Assembly: GCA_964533215.1 (NCBI GenBank)
Contig: CAZHLJ010000001.1
Coordinates: 868,001 to 932,000 of the forward strand
Direction: 5' to 3'
From: Bact-08 sp964533215
Lineage (GTDB): Bacteria > Bacteroidota > Bacteroidia > Bacteroidales > UBA932
Length of the DNA stretch: 64,000 nt
Shown in pieces: positions 1 to 8,844 of the stretch (within the stretch, counting starts at the first letter, position 1; each line of letters begins with the position of its first letter). The notes beneath the pieces were generated by a model. It had not been told where the DNA came from and did not search any database. It saw only the letters and a list, made by a program, of their open reading frames with translations. The translations under genes and the position numbers were made by a program.

Positions 1-1
1 A

Positions 2-187
2 TCATCAATACTCATAAAACACGGATACAAACCATCACTTGTAAAGCTTAAAAACGGCTATACACTCGTCTCTGCAGCCTCTTTCAACAATCAGGGAGAT
101 GCAAACCGGGAGATGCAAAAGATATTGGATACAGACTATGCACCTGATGATATCTGGGTATATGATATGAAAAAAAATAACAAATAA
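2..187 (+). CDS. C-terminal fragment of a possible SPOR-like domain protein
   Basis: This frame is open from the window edge to a TAA at 185-187 and gives the last 61 residues of a protein whose start lies upstream. The segment with GYTLVSAASF, an Asn/Ala/Glu-rich helix and DIWVYD resembles the second half of a SPOR peptidoglycan-binding repeat, where a beta strand (YxLVxxSF) precedes a helix and a final strand. It lies 17 bp before gcvT on the same strand. The SPOR reading rests on pattern only. The 5' end and any signal peptide are outside the window. Confidence 0.4.
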   Translation, partial: SSILIKHGYKPSLVKLKNGYTLVSAASFNNQGDANREMQKILDTDYAPDDIWVYDMKKNNK

Positions 188-204
188 ATATTAAAAATAA
201 ATTA

Positions 205-1308
205 ATGAAAACCACTGCATTTACAGAAAAACACATCGCTTTAGGAGCAAAAATGGTACCATTTGCCGGTTACAACATGCCGGTAGAATACTTCGGAATT
301 AACGAAGAACATAATCACGTAAGGACAAAAGTAGGAGTCTTTGATGTCTCTCATATGGGCGAGATATGGGTTAAGGGTCCAAATGCACTTGCATTTCTTC
401 AATACACAACATCTAATGATGTTTCAGCACTCGTTCCGGGTAAGGTTCAGTACTCTTGCTTCCCTAACGGAAAAGGTGGTATTGTGGATGACCTTCTTGT
501 TTACTGCATAGATTCAGTTACATATCTGCTTGTAGTCAATGCCTCAAATGTTGACAAAGACTATGCTCATCTATGTTCTGTAGCTCCAAAGTTCAATATC
601 ACTCCAGGGAAGGAGTTATACAACGCTTCTGACGAGATCTGCCAGTTAGCCGTTCAAGGTCCTCTTGCACTCAAGGCAATGCAGAAGATCTGTGATCAGA
701 ATGTGACTGATATGGAGTACTATACTTTTAAGAAATTAACTTGTGCAGGCATTCCCAACGCTATCTTCTCAACTACCGGTTACACTGGAGCGGGTGGATG
801 CGAGATCTATGTAGCAAATGAGGATGCTGACAAATTGTGGAAGGCAGTTTTCGAAGCTGGTGCTGAGTTTGATATCAAGGCTATCGGTCTTGGTGCAAGA
901 GACACTCTCCGTCTGGAAATGGGCTTTTGCCTTTACGGAAACGATATAGATGACACAACCTCACCAATAGAGGCAGGCCTTGGTTGGATCACCAAATTCA
1001 ACGATACCAAGGGTGACTTTATTGACAAGGATTACATGCTTAAACAAAAAGCAGAGGGGCTTAAACGCAAGCTGGTTGCTTTTGAGTTGGTAGACAAAGG
1101 CATTCCGAGACATGGCTACGAGGTTTGCGACGCATCTGGCACAGTAATTGGTGTTGTTACCTCAGGAACAATGGGCCCTTCAGTTAAAAAACCGGTTGGA
1201 ATGGCGTATGTAGCTGCAGCCTTCGGTAAGGTGGACAGCGAAATATTCATTAAGGTAAGAGACAGGCTGCTCAAGGCAAAGGTTGTGAAAGCACCTTTCT
1301 ACAAGTAG
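205..1308 (+). CDS. gcvT: Aminomethyltransferase, glycine cleavage system T protein
   Basis: A 367-residue protein of normal length for GcvT. It transfers the aminomethyl group from the lipoyl H protein to tetrahydrofolate, releasing ammonia, in the cytoplasmic glycine cleavage complex. Family signatures are seen in order: MVPFAGYNMPVEY near the N-terminus, GVFDVSHMGE (folate site), a central GYTGAGGCEIY, and SPIEAGLGW, with the GcvT C-terminal barrel from about residue 285. The ATG at 205 is the only sensible start. GcvH and GcvP are not in the window, so the system is dispersed. The PAS gene begins 7 bp downstream, so the two may be cotranscribed. Confidence 0.95.
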   Translation: MKTTAFTEKHIALGAKMVPFAGYNMPVEYFGINEEHNHVRTKVGVFDVSHMGEIWVKGPNALAFLQYTTSNDVSALVPGKVQYSCFPNGKGGIVDDLLVYCIDSVTYLLVVNASNVDKDYAHLCSVAPKFNITPGKELYNASDEICQLAVQGPLALKAMQKICDQNVTDMEYYTFKKLTCAGIPNAIFSTTGYTGAGGCEIYVANEDADKLWKAVFEAGAEFDIKAIGLGARDTLRLEMGFCLYGNDIDDTTSPIEAGLGWITKFNDTKGDFIDKDYMLKQKAEGLKRKLVAFELVDKGIPRHGYEVCDASGTVIGVVTSGTMGPSVKKPVGMAYVAAAFGKVDSEIFIKVRDRLLKAKVVKAPFYK

Positions 1309-1315
1309 TAACAAG

Positions 1316-1648
1316 ATGTCGGATCTCAATTGGGCAGATGAGTTATCCTGTGCGGTGACTGTCTGTGACAAGGAAGCAAATGTGGTTTACCAGAATAGTA
1401 AAGCACGCAAGACATTTAAGAAGTACGGCAATCTGATTGGCAAGAATCTGAAAGACTGCCACGGTGAGAACTCGTGGCAGAAAATTTCAGAAATGCTGGA
1501 GAGTGGGGAATCCAATACCTACACTATAGACAAACAGGGTGTAAGGAAGATGATTCACCAGACCCCATGGTTCAAGGATGGCATTCTTATGGGGCTTGTC
1601 GAGTTTTCGATAGAACTTCCGGATGAAATGCCTCACTTTATCAGATAA
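1316..1648 (+). CDS. Small single-domain PAS protein
   Basis: A 110-residue cytoplasmic protein that appears to be one PAS fold and nothing else. It has an N-terminal AVTVCDKEANVVYQNSKA segment (PAS strand and first helix), a middle helix, and a final strand pair ending in GLVEFSIELP. There is no kinase, HTH or cyclase domain, so it would act as a stand-alone ligand or redox sensor, or as a partner of another protein. It sits 7 bp after gcvT and 15 bp before the VOC gene. Ligand and partner are unknown. Confidence 0.7.
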   Translation: MSDLNWADELSCAVTVCDKEANVVYQNSKARKTFKKYGNLIGKNLKDCHGENSWQKISEMLESGESNTYTIDKQGVRKMIHQTPWFKDGILMGLVEFSIELPDEMPHFIR

Positions 1649-1663
1649 TTTAACTTTTCAGTA

Positions 1664-2038
1664 ATGGCAAAATTCAGATTTGTTCACAACAACATCAATG
1701 TAAGGGATCTGCAAAAAAGCATTGATTTCTACAATGAGGCACTAGGGCTTACAGAGACCAGAAGAATTGTCCGGGATGAGTTCATTATTGTATTTCTTGC
1801 TGATGGTCAATCGGAACATCAGTTGGAACTTACATGGCTCAAAAATTGGGATAAGCCCTATAATCTTGGTGATAATGAGTTCCATCTGGCGTTCAGGACG
1901 GACGACTTCGATTCTGCCTATAAAAAACATAAGGAGATGGGATGTATATGCTTCGAAAATCCGAAGATGGGTATATATTTCATAACAGATCCCGATGGTT
2001 ATTGGTTGGAAGTACTGCCTACAAGAGATATAAAATGA
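1664..2038 (+). CDS. VOC (glyoxalase/bleomycin resistance fold) family protein
   Basis: A 124-residue protein with one pair of beta-alpha-beta-beta-beta modules typical of the vicinal oxygen chelate superfamily. Candidate metal ligands in the usual places are His8 (FVHNNI), the Glu of QLELTW, the His of EFHLAF and the Glu of GYWLEVLP, close to the glyoxalase I pattern. Lactoylglutathione lyase-like activity is possible but not shown, because many VOC proteins of this size act on other substrates. Its TGA stop overlaps the ATG of the next gene (ATGA), pointing to translational coupling with the M28-TonB gene. Confidence 0.75.
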   Translation: MAKFRFVHNNINVRDLQKSIDFYNEALGLTETRRIVRDEFIIVFLADGQSEHQLELTWLKNWDKPYNLGDNEFHLAFRTDDFDSAYKKHKEMGCICFENPKMGIYFITDPDGYWLEVLPTRDIK

Positions 2039-3348
2039 GAAAGAAGCAATTTCTGATACTTTTCCTGCTGATTTCATTTTCTGCAGATCTCTTCTCACAG
2101 GGAGATGTTGAATCCCGTTTGAGGATGCATGTCAAAGCCCTTACGGCTGATTCATTGAAAGGTAGGGCTGCCGGCACCAAAGGGGAGAGCATTGCGGCGG
2201 ACTATATATATAAGACTCTTACCGAGTTAGATGTTACCAACCTGTACAATCGAGAAGGACAGGATTTCTCATTTGTCTCAGAAAAGGGAGATACAATAAA
2301 ATCCAGAAATATTGTTGCTGTAATTGAGGGATACGATCCTGCTCTTAAAAACGAATTTGTTCTGATTGGGGCTCATTACGATTGCCTTGGCCAGAACAGG
2401 ATTTTAATTGATGGGAAAGAGACCTATCAGACTTACAGGGGGGCAGATGCCAATGCTTCCGGAGTGGCAACTCTTCTTGAGGTTGCCCGTCAGATAAGAA
2501 GTGAATCCTTCAATTTTAAAAGATCTGTAATTATAGCAGCCTTCGGTGCCGGTGAGCCCGGACAGATGGGTTCATGGTATTTTGTAAACAGAGCATTCAA
2601 ATATATTGACAAGGTTGAGTTGATGATCAACCTGGATATGGTCGGCAGATCGGGGGGAGAGAATTTCCCTCAAGTCTATACACTTCTTCCTGGAGTAGAA
2701 CTCTCCACCATTCTTAGAGATGTATCAGATCTTCCGGCAATGATATCACCAAAAATAACTGCTACCGACTTTGTAAGGTCGGATCATCAAAGTTTCGGTT
2801 CGGCAGGGATACCTGTGGCATTTGTCACCACCGGCCGACACAGAGATGACCATACAATAAGAGATCTGCCTGAAAACCTGGACTACAAGGGTATGTCAGA
2901 TATAGCCCGATATGTTCTTGAACTGGCAAAAAGTGCTGCCAACCTTGAAAAGCCGCTTCCTAAAACAATATTGTCGGGAAATGCTTCTGATCAGAGCACT
3001 GGCAAGGGAAACACAGATAAAATCTATGCCACTCAAGAGGTTGACCAGCCACCGACATTTCTTCGTGGTGACCAGAGACAATTTCTGGACAAGTGGGTGT
3101 ATGACTATCTTAAATACCCAAAATCCGCAATCAATCAGGGAATTCAGGGGAGAGTCATAGTGGAATTCATCGTGGAGAAAAACGGGGAGGTCTCTTCCGT
3201 AGAGGTTTCCAAATCAGTTGATGATGCACTGGATGCTGAGGCTGTTAAGGTAGTGAAGGCTTCACCTAAGTGGAAGGCAGGTATTAAAGGTGGTGTGCCT
3301 GTCAGGGTGAAATTAGCGGTGCCAATAGAATTTAAACTAAAAAAATAG
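2035..3348 (+). CDS. Exported M28-family metallopeptidase-like protein with C-terminal TonB domain
   Basis: I choose the ATG at 2035 because it overlaps the preceding stop and opens a clear signal peptide ending SADLFSQ; longer readings run back into the VOC gene. The 437-residue product has an M28 domain (about 25-330) and a TonB C-terminal domain (about 355-437, with GRVIVEFIVEKNGEV). The M28 zinc ligands are all visible: His114, Asp138 in GADANASG, Glu174, Asp201 in LDMVGR and His251 in SDHQSF. The general-base Glu that normally precedes the Glu ligand (the EE of the family) is Gly173 here. A periplasmic, catalytically altered peptidase is inferred. No separate N-terminal TonB anchor is present. 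Confidence 0.85.
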   Translation: MRKKQFLILFLLISFSADLFSQGDVESRLRMHVKALTADSLKGRAAGTKGESIAADYIYKTLTELDVTNLYNREGQDFSFVSEKGDTIKSRNIVAVIEGYDPALKNEFVLIGAHYDCLGQNRILIDGKETYQTYRGADANASGVATLLEVARQIRSESFNFKRSVIIAAFGAGEPGQMGSWYFVNRAFKYIDKVELMINLDMVGRSGGENFPQVYTLLPGVELSTILRDVSDLPAMISPKITATDFVRSDHQSFGSAGIPVAFVTTGRHRDDHTIRDLPENLDYKGMSDIARYVLELAKSAANLEKPLPKTILSGNASDQSTGKGNTDKIYATQEVDQPPTFLRGDQRQFLDKWVYDYLKYPKSAINQGIQGRVIVEFIVEKNGEVSSVEVSKSVDDALDAEAVKVVKASPKWKAGIKGGVPVRVKLAVPIEFKLKK

Positions 3349-3358
3349 CATTTTTTAC

Positions 3359-3366
3359 TACCTTTG
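3359..3366 (+). promoter_or_regulatory. Bacteroidetes -7 box (TACCTTTG) before leuS
   Basis: TACCTTTG matches the TAnnTTTG consensus of Bacteroidetes primary-sigma promoters and lies 23 bp before the leuS ATG, just after the M28-TonB stop. No TTTG is seen at the usual upstream distance, so only the -7 half is supported. It suggests leuS can be transcribed independently. Confidence 0.5.
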
Positions 3367-3389
3367 CGCTCTGAAAAAACAGTCGCATA

Positions 3390-6152
3390 ATGGAGTATAA
3401 TTTTCTTGAAATTGAGCAGCGATGGCATCGCTACTGGTCTGAAAAAAAAACATTTAAAGTAGAAACGGATAGTTCCAAACCAAAATTTTATGTTTTGGAT
3501 ATGTTCCCTTACCCTTCAGGGGCGGGATTGCATGTAGGACATCCCCTTGGATATATTGCAAGTGACATATATAGCCGGTTTAAAAGGCTTAAGGGTTTTA
3601 ATGTGCTGCATCCAATGGGATATGATGCTTTTGGCCTTCCGGCAGAGCAATATGCAATTCAGACTGGGCAGCATCCTGCCACAACTACAGAGAAAAATAT
3701 AGAACGTTATCGTGAGCAGCTGGACAGAATCGGGTTTTCCTATGATTGGTCCCGCGAGGTGAGAACTTGTGATCCTAAATATTACAAATGGACGCAATGG
3801 GCTTTCCTTGAGATGTTTGCACATTGGTATAACAGTAAGACACAGAAGGCGGAAAAGATTTCTGACCTTGTTTCAATATTTTCAAAAGAGGGGAATGGAA
3901 ACATATCGGCTGCTTGTGGAAATGTAGAGCCATTCACTGCCGGGCAATGGAACTCTTTCAGTGAGGCAGAAAAATCTGCAGTCTTGATGCAGTATAGAAT
4001 TGCATATTTAGGAGAGACATCTGTAAACTGGTGTGCCGCATTGGGGACCGTGCTTGCAAATGATGAGGTGAAGGAGGGGCTTTCTGTAAGGGGAGGACAT
4101 CCGGTTGAACAGAGGAAGATGAAACAGTGGCAGCTCAGGGTTTCGGCTTATGCAGAGAGACTTTTGAACGATATGGAGAGTCTTGAGTGGAGCGACTCGC
4201 TTAAGGACATGCAACGTAACTGGATAGGCAGGTCACAGGGAGCTGAAATGATATTCAAGGTTTCAAACGGGAGTCAGGAGTATGATATGGAGATTTTTAC
4301 AACAAGGGCGGATACAGTCTTTGGGGTTACATTCATGGTTCTTGCACCGGAGAGTGACTGGGTTGGAATTCTTACAACACAGGATAGAAAAGCAGAGGTG
4401 GATGAGTATCTGGTAAGCGCGAAGAGGAAGACAGAGAGGGAGAGAATGGCTGAGACCAGAAAAGTTACAGGCGTATTCACGGGAAGCTATGCTGTAAACC
4501 CTTTTACAAAAGAGAGAATTCCTGTATGGGTATCGGAATATGTTCTTGCAGGATACGGAACCGGAGCTATTATGGCAGTGCCTGCGCATGACAGCAGGGA
4601 CTATGCTTTTGCAAGACAGTTCAACCTTCCGGTAATACCTCTGATAGAGGGTTGTGATATCTCGTCAGAGAGCTTTGATGCAAAAGAGGGAGTCATGTGC
4701 AACTCCGGTTTCCTGAACGGTATGAGTGTGAAGGAGGCAATTCCGGCTGCAATAGAAGAGGTTGAGAAGAGAGGAATTGGAAAGAGGAAGGTCAATTACC
4801 GTCTGAGAGATGCAATTTTCTCACGTCAGCGCTACTGGGGAGAGCCTTTTCCTATTTATTATAAAGATGGAGAGGCCATACCGATGGATATCAAGGATCT
4901 TCCGTTGGAACTTCCGGAAGTGGACAAGTTCCTGCCCACAGAGAGCGGAGAACCACCTTTGGCAAGGGCAGAAAACTGGAAATACAACGGATATCCTATT
5001 GAAAAGAGTACAATGCCAGGTTTTGCAGGCAGCAGTGCTTATTATCTGAGATATATGGATCCGGGGAATGACGGAGAGCTTGTAGGTAAGGAGGCAAATG
5101 GATATTGGAGAAATGTAGATTTATATATCGGCGGTACTGAACACGCTACGGGCCATCTTATCTACTCACGTTTCTGGAACAAGTTCCTGTTTGATCTTGG
5201 ATATGTATGCGAGAGGGAGCCTTTTAAGAAACTGATAAATCAGGGTATGATCCAGGGCCGTTCAAACTTCGTATACAGGGTAAAGGGTACTAATAAATTT
5301 GTATCACTTGGACTGAAGGATGGATACGATACCACCGAGATACATGTAGATGTAAATATTGTAAACAACGATAGACTTGATATGGAGGCATTCAGGAGGT
5401 GGATGCCTGATTATGCAGAGGCTGAGTTCATCACTGAAAATGGAGAATACATCTGCGGATGGGCTGTGGAGAAGATGAGCAAGTCTATGTTCAATGTGGT
5501 TAATCCGGATCAGATCTGTACAAGTTATGGGGCTGATACTTTGAGAATGTATGAAATGTTCCTTGGACCTTTGGAACAGTCAAAGCCATGGGATACAAAA
5601 GGAATGGATGGGGTGCATCGTTTTATCAAAAAATTCTGGAGACTTTTCTTCCAGAGAGATGTTTTTGTTGTTTCACCTGAGAAAGCCGATCCAAATGAGC
5701 TGAAGATTCTACATAAGCTCATCAAGAAGGTACAGGAGGATATAGAAAACTTCTCCTTCAATACCAGTGTAAGTGCATTTATGATTGCTACCAACGATCT
5801 TTCCGAGATAAAATGTAACAAGAGAGAGATACTGGAGCCAATGCTTGTCCTTCTCTCTCCTTATGCACCACATGTCTGTGAGGAGCTCTGGAATATGCTT
5901 GGAAACAACGAGAGCATATCATTTGCCTCTTTTCCGGAATATAATCAGGCATATACAGTTGAAGACTCCTTTGAGTACCCTGTCTCATTCAATGGAAAAC
6001 TCCGCTTCAAGAAAACTCTTGCTGCAGGTTTGCCGGTCAAGGAGATAGAAGCAGCTGTGCTTGCTGATGAAAATATAACGAAGTATCTGGGAGGTAATCA
6101 GATTAAGAAAATTATAATTGTCCAGGACAAGATAGTTAATATAGTTTGCTGA
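3390..6152 (+). CDS. leuS: Leucyl-tRNA synthetase
   Basis: A 920-residue class Ia aminoacyl-tRNA synthetase that charges tRNA-Leu in the cytoplasm. The HIGH box is HVGH (48-51) and the KMSKS box is at 695-699. The CP1 editing domain sits between them, with the GTGAIMAVPAHDSRD segment conserved in LeuRS editing sites. The anticodon-binding domain follows, with a short C-terminal domain. Length is normal for Bacteroidetes LeuRS. The TGA stop overlaps the ATG of the PhzF gene by one base. Confidence 0.97.
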   Translation: MEYNFLEIEQRWHRYWSEKKTFKVETDSSKPKFYVLDMFPYPSGAGLHVGHPLGYIASDIYSRFKRLKGFNVLHPMGYDAFGLPAEQYAIQTGQHPATTTEKNIERYREQLDRIGFSYDWSREVRTCDPKYYKWTQWAFLEMFAHWYNSKTQKAEKISDLVSIFSKEGNGNISAACGNVEPFTAGQWNSFSEAEKSAVLMQYRIAYLGETSVNWCAALGTVLANDEVKEGLSVRGGHPVEQRKMKQWQLRVSAYAERLLNDMESLEWSDSLKDMQRNWIGRSQGAEMIFKVSNGSQEYDMEIFTTRADTVFGVTFMVLAPESDWVGILTTQDRKAEVDEYLVSAKRKTERERMAETRKVTGVFTGSYAVNPFTKERIPVWVSEYVLAGYGTGAIMAVPAHDSRDYAFARQFNLPVIPLIEGCDISSESFDAKEGVMCNSGFLNGMSVKEAIPAAIEEVEKRGIGKRKVNYRLRDAIFSRQRYWGEPFPIYYKDGEAIPMDIKDLPLELPEVDKFLPTESGEPPLARAENWKYNGYPIEKSTMPGFAGSSAYYLRYMDPGNDGELVGKEANGYWRNVDLYIGGTEHATGHLIYSRFWNKFLFDLGYVCEREPFKKLINQGMIQGRSNFVYRVKGTNKFVSLGLKDGYDTTEIHVDVNIVNNDRLDMEAFRRWMPDYAEAEFITENGEYICGWAVEKMSKSMFNVVNPDQICTSYGADTLRMYEMFLGPLEQSKPWDTKGMDGVHRFIKKFWRLFFQRDVFVVSPEKADPNELKILHKLIKKVQEDIENFSFNTSVSAFMIATNDLSEIKCNKREILEPMLVLLSPYAPHVCEELWNMLGNNESISFASFPEYNQAYTVEDSFEYPVSFNGKLRFKKTLAAGLPVKEIEAAVLADENITKYLGGNQIKKIIIVQDKIVNIVC

Positions 6153-6937
6153 TGGTTTTACAATCTTTTCAGGTTGATGCTTTCACGGAGAATCTTTTTT
6201 CCGGGAATCCTGCAGCTGTTGTGATGTTGAAAGAGAAGCTGCCGGATGGTACTCTCAGGAAAATCGCGCAGGAAAATGCAGTGCCTGAAACAGCATTCAT
6301 ACTTCCCGATGGAGAGGATTTTTCACTTAGGTGGTTCACTCCGGATATTGAAATGGATCTCTGCGGCCATGCGACACTGGCTTCAGCCCATATAATTTTT
6401 ACTCAGTACAAGTACAGCAGACCAGAGATTGTCTTTAAAACAGCATCGGGCCTTCTCTCTGTAAAAAGAGATTCAGACGGCTATGCTTTGGATTTTCCCG
6501 AGAGAGAGGCTCATAATGCAAAACTTCCCCAGGAGATTTATGAAAGCCTGAGTATAAAACCTGTGGAAGTGTTAAAGGCAAGGGATTATATGTTGGTCTA
6601 CCAACAGCAGGAGGATATAGAGAAGATAGAAGTAGATAGATCTGTTTTTGACAAGGTAAATATTGATCCTGGTGGAGTTATTGTAACAGCTCCAGGCCGT
6701 AACTGTGATTTTGTATCAAGATTCTTCACTCCTCAGGCAACCCTTCTTGAAGATCCTGTCACAGGTTCGGCACATTGCACTTTGGCTCCTTATTGGGGTA
6801 AAAGATATAACAAGCTATCTATGAATGCAATGCAACTTTCAAAAAGAGGAGGGGTTGTAGAGTGTTCTCTCCTAAATGGAAGAGTTATAATAAAAGGTAA
6901 AGCTGTAATTTATTCCAAGTCGGAAATATTTATATAA
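6152..6937 (+). CDS. PhzF-family isomerase
   Basis: The ATG at 6152 overlaps the leuS stop (TGATG); a TTG six bases upstream is less likely. The 261-residue product has the PhzF diaminopimelate-epimerase-like fold: SFQVDAFT at the start, NAVPETAF with the catalytic Glu46, RWFTPDIEMDLCGHATLASA, and EDPVTGSAHCTLAPYW in the second half. Members catalyse isomerisations such as that in phenazine synthesis, but most, including small-genome homologues, have no known substrate. No phenazine genes are nearby, so the biological role is open. Confidence 0.9.
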   Translation: MVLQSFQVDAFTENLFSGNPAAVVMLKEKLPDGTLRKIAQENAVPETAFILPDGEDFSLRWFTPDIEMDLCGHATLASAHIIFTQYKYSRPEIVFKTASGLLSVKRDSDGYALDFPEREAHNAKLPQEIYESLSIKPVEVLKARDYMLVYQQQEDIEKIEVDRSVFDKVNIDPGGVIVTAPGRNCDFVSRFFTPQATLLEDPVTGSAHCTLAPYWGKRYNKLSMNAMQLSKRGGVVECSLLNGRVIIKGKAVIYSKSEIFI

Positions 6938-6944
6938 TACTAGA

Positions 6945-7841
6945 ATGAAAAGTGTTGTCCTGAAAAATTTAAAGTCCTATACAATAATGACTTTTGGGTT
7001 GTTTTTGTATGTGTTCAGTTGGACTGCGTTCCTGATCCCTCATGAGATTGCCGGAGGAGGAGTGAGTGGTGTGGCCTCGGTAATCAAGTATGCCACCGGT
7101 TTCGAAGTTTCGTATACCTTTCTGATAATTAATGCAATATTATTGTGTATCGGTTTTCTTATTCTGGGAAACGTATTCGGTTTCAAGACAATTTACTGTA
7201 TACTGCTGGCTTCGGTTTTATTTAAAGTCCTGCCTTTTATACCATGGGTGTCAGATATAGACGATAAACTGATCAATGCCGTTATTGGGGGTACAATAAG
7301 TGGCGTGGGAATAGGAATAATCTTTCTTCAAGGAGGTAGCTCAGGTGGGACTGATATTATTGCCCTTATTATTGCAAAATTCAAGGATTTGTCGCCCGGA
7401 AGAGTTTTTCTCTATTGCGACCTGGTTATTGTGGGATCAATAATTTTAATACCAGGCAAGACCTTGGAAGATATCATTTATGGATATATAGTAATGGTCT
7501 CGTTCTCCTATGTGGTTGATATGGTTTTGACAGGAGACAAGCAATCGGTACAGATACTTATTTTCTCTTCTAAATATAAGGAGATCGCAGACAGGGTTGT
7601 CAGCGATATGGGAAGAGGTGTAACCGCGCTCTCATCTACAGGCTGGTATTCACAATCAGAGGGTAAAGTTTTGATAGTTGTAGTGCGTAAGTCTCAGATG
7701 TCTGAGGTAAATGAGCTGGTACGTGAAATGGACCGGGATGCATTTATATCGGTGTCTACAGTAATGAGTGTCTATGGACAGGGTTTCGATCAAATTAAAG
7801 GAGGTAAAATCAAATGGAGAAAAAAACAAAACTTATCTTAA
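6945..7841 (+). CDS. YitT-family membrane protein (first of a tandem pair)
   Basis: A 298-residue inner-membrane protein with an N-terminal YitT/DUF161 region of about five to six transmembrane segments (to about residue 200). It contains the repeated Gly-rich turns GGGVSGVASVI and QGGSSGGTDIIA. A soluble C-terminal DUF2179 domain of about 80 residues ends GQGFDQIKGGK. The function of the family is not established. The last 28 bp overlap the start of a paralogue in another frame, so the two are almost certainly coexpressed. Confidence 0.9.
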   Translation: MKSVVLKNLKSYTIMTFGLFLYVFSWTAFLIPHEIAGGGVSGVASVIKYATGFEVSYTFLIINAILLCIGFLILGNVFGFKTIYCILLASVLFKVLPFIPWVSDIDDKLINAVIGGTISGVGIGIIFLQGGSSGGTDIIALIIAKFKDLSPGRVFLYCDLVIVGSIILIPGKTLEDIIYGYIVMVSFSYVVDMVLTGDKQSVQILIFSSKYKEIADRVVSDMGRGVTALSSTGWYSQSEGKVLIVVVRKSQMSEVNELVREMDRDAFISVSTVMSVYGQGFDQIKGGKIKWRKKQNLS

Positions 7842-8713
7842 ACGGAATAAAGGAATACACCCTCATCACAGTAGGCCTCCTGATATACACTCTTGGGTGG
7901 ATAGTGTTCTTGATACCAAATGGGCTTGTCGGAGGAGGTGTGACAGGTATCTCTGCGATTATATATTATGCAACAGGATTTCCTGTCAGCTACTCTTTTT
8001 TCATAATCAACGCTATCTTGCTTGCAATTGCCTTGAAGATTCTAGGTAAGTCTTTTGGACTTAAGACAGTATTTGCTATAATTGCCGTAACTATTTTTTT
8101 CGATCGGCTTCCAGGTCTTGTGCCTAAGGAGCTTATCAATGATATTGCAATCGGTAATGGCAAATTACTTTGTGCAATAATAGGAGGTGCATGTTCTGGC
8201 GGAGGTATCGCTATTGCTTTTACTCAAGGTGGAAGCACCGGCGGGACAGATATAGTAGCCCTTATGATAAACAAATACAGGAATGTCTCTCCGGGCAGGA
8301 TCATCCTTATGCTCGATATATTTATTATTGCCAGCTCGGTTATTGTCCCTACTCAAGAATCTTTGGGTCACAGGATTGCAATCATAATATATGGATATGT
8401 CCTGATAACAGTCACCAGCTACACTGTTGACCTGGTATTGTCCGGGGCAAGGCAGTCGATTCAAATATTCATTTTTTCAAAGCATTATGAGGAGATTGCT
8501 GACAAAATAACTTCAATTGGAAGAGGCGTGACAGTGATAGATGCCAAGGGCTGGTTTACAAAACAGGAGGGTAAGGTGCTTATGGTGATTGTCCGTAGAA
8601 CAGAATCCAATTTTGTATATAAAGTGGTAAGAGAGGTTGACAGGGATGCATTCCTTTCAGTCGGCAATGTTATGGGAGTTTACGGACAAGGGTTTGACAA
8701 AATGAAAAAATAG
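7814..8713 (+). CDS. YitT-family membrane protein (second of a tandem pair)
   Basis: A 299-residue paralogue of the preceding protein with the same plan: membrane segments holding GGGVTGISAII and QGGSTGGTDIVA, then a DUF2179 C-terminal domain ending GVYGQGFDKM. The start ATG lies inside the preceding gene. Alignment by eye shows the two proteins share length, motif order and C-terminus, so they arose by tandem duplication and may form a hetero-oligomer. An AT-rich gap of 131 bp follows. Confidence 0.9.
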   Translation: MEKKTKLILNGIKEYTLITVGLLIYTLGWIVFLIPNGLVGGGVTGISAIIYYATGFPVSYSFFIINAILLAIALKILGKSFGLKTVFAIIAVTIFFDRLPGLVPKELINDIAIGNGKLLCAIIGGACSGGGIAIAFTQGGSTGGTDIVALMINKYRNVSPGRIILMLDIFIIASSVIVPTQESLGHRIAIIIYGYVLITVTSYTVDLVLSGARQSIQIFIFSKHYEEIADKITSIGRGVTVIDAKGWFTKQEGKVLMVIVRRTESNFVYKVVREVDRDAFLSVGNVMGVYGQGFDKMKK

Positions 8714-8844
8714 CAAAAATCGATATTTATTTTTTTCTCACTTTAGAAATTTTATATAAAATCAGATAAATTATTAACTTGTAGCATATTAGTTTGGTTT
8801 AAATTAAGATTATTTTTAATTTTGATAAACTTAATTTTAGTGTT

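Noticed and set aside
1942..2034. N-terminal extension of the M28-TonB protein
   Set aside because: It overlaps the VOC gene and hides the signal peptide that starts at 2035.
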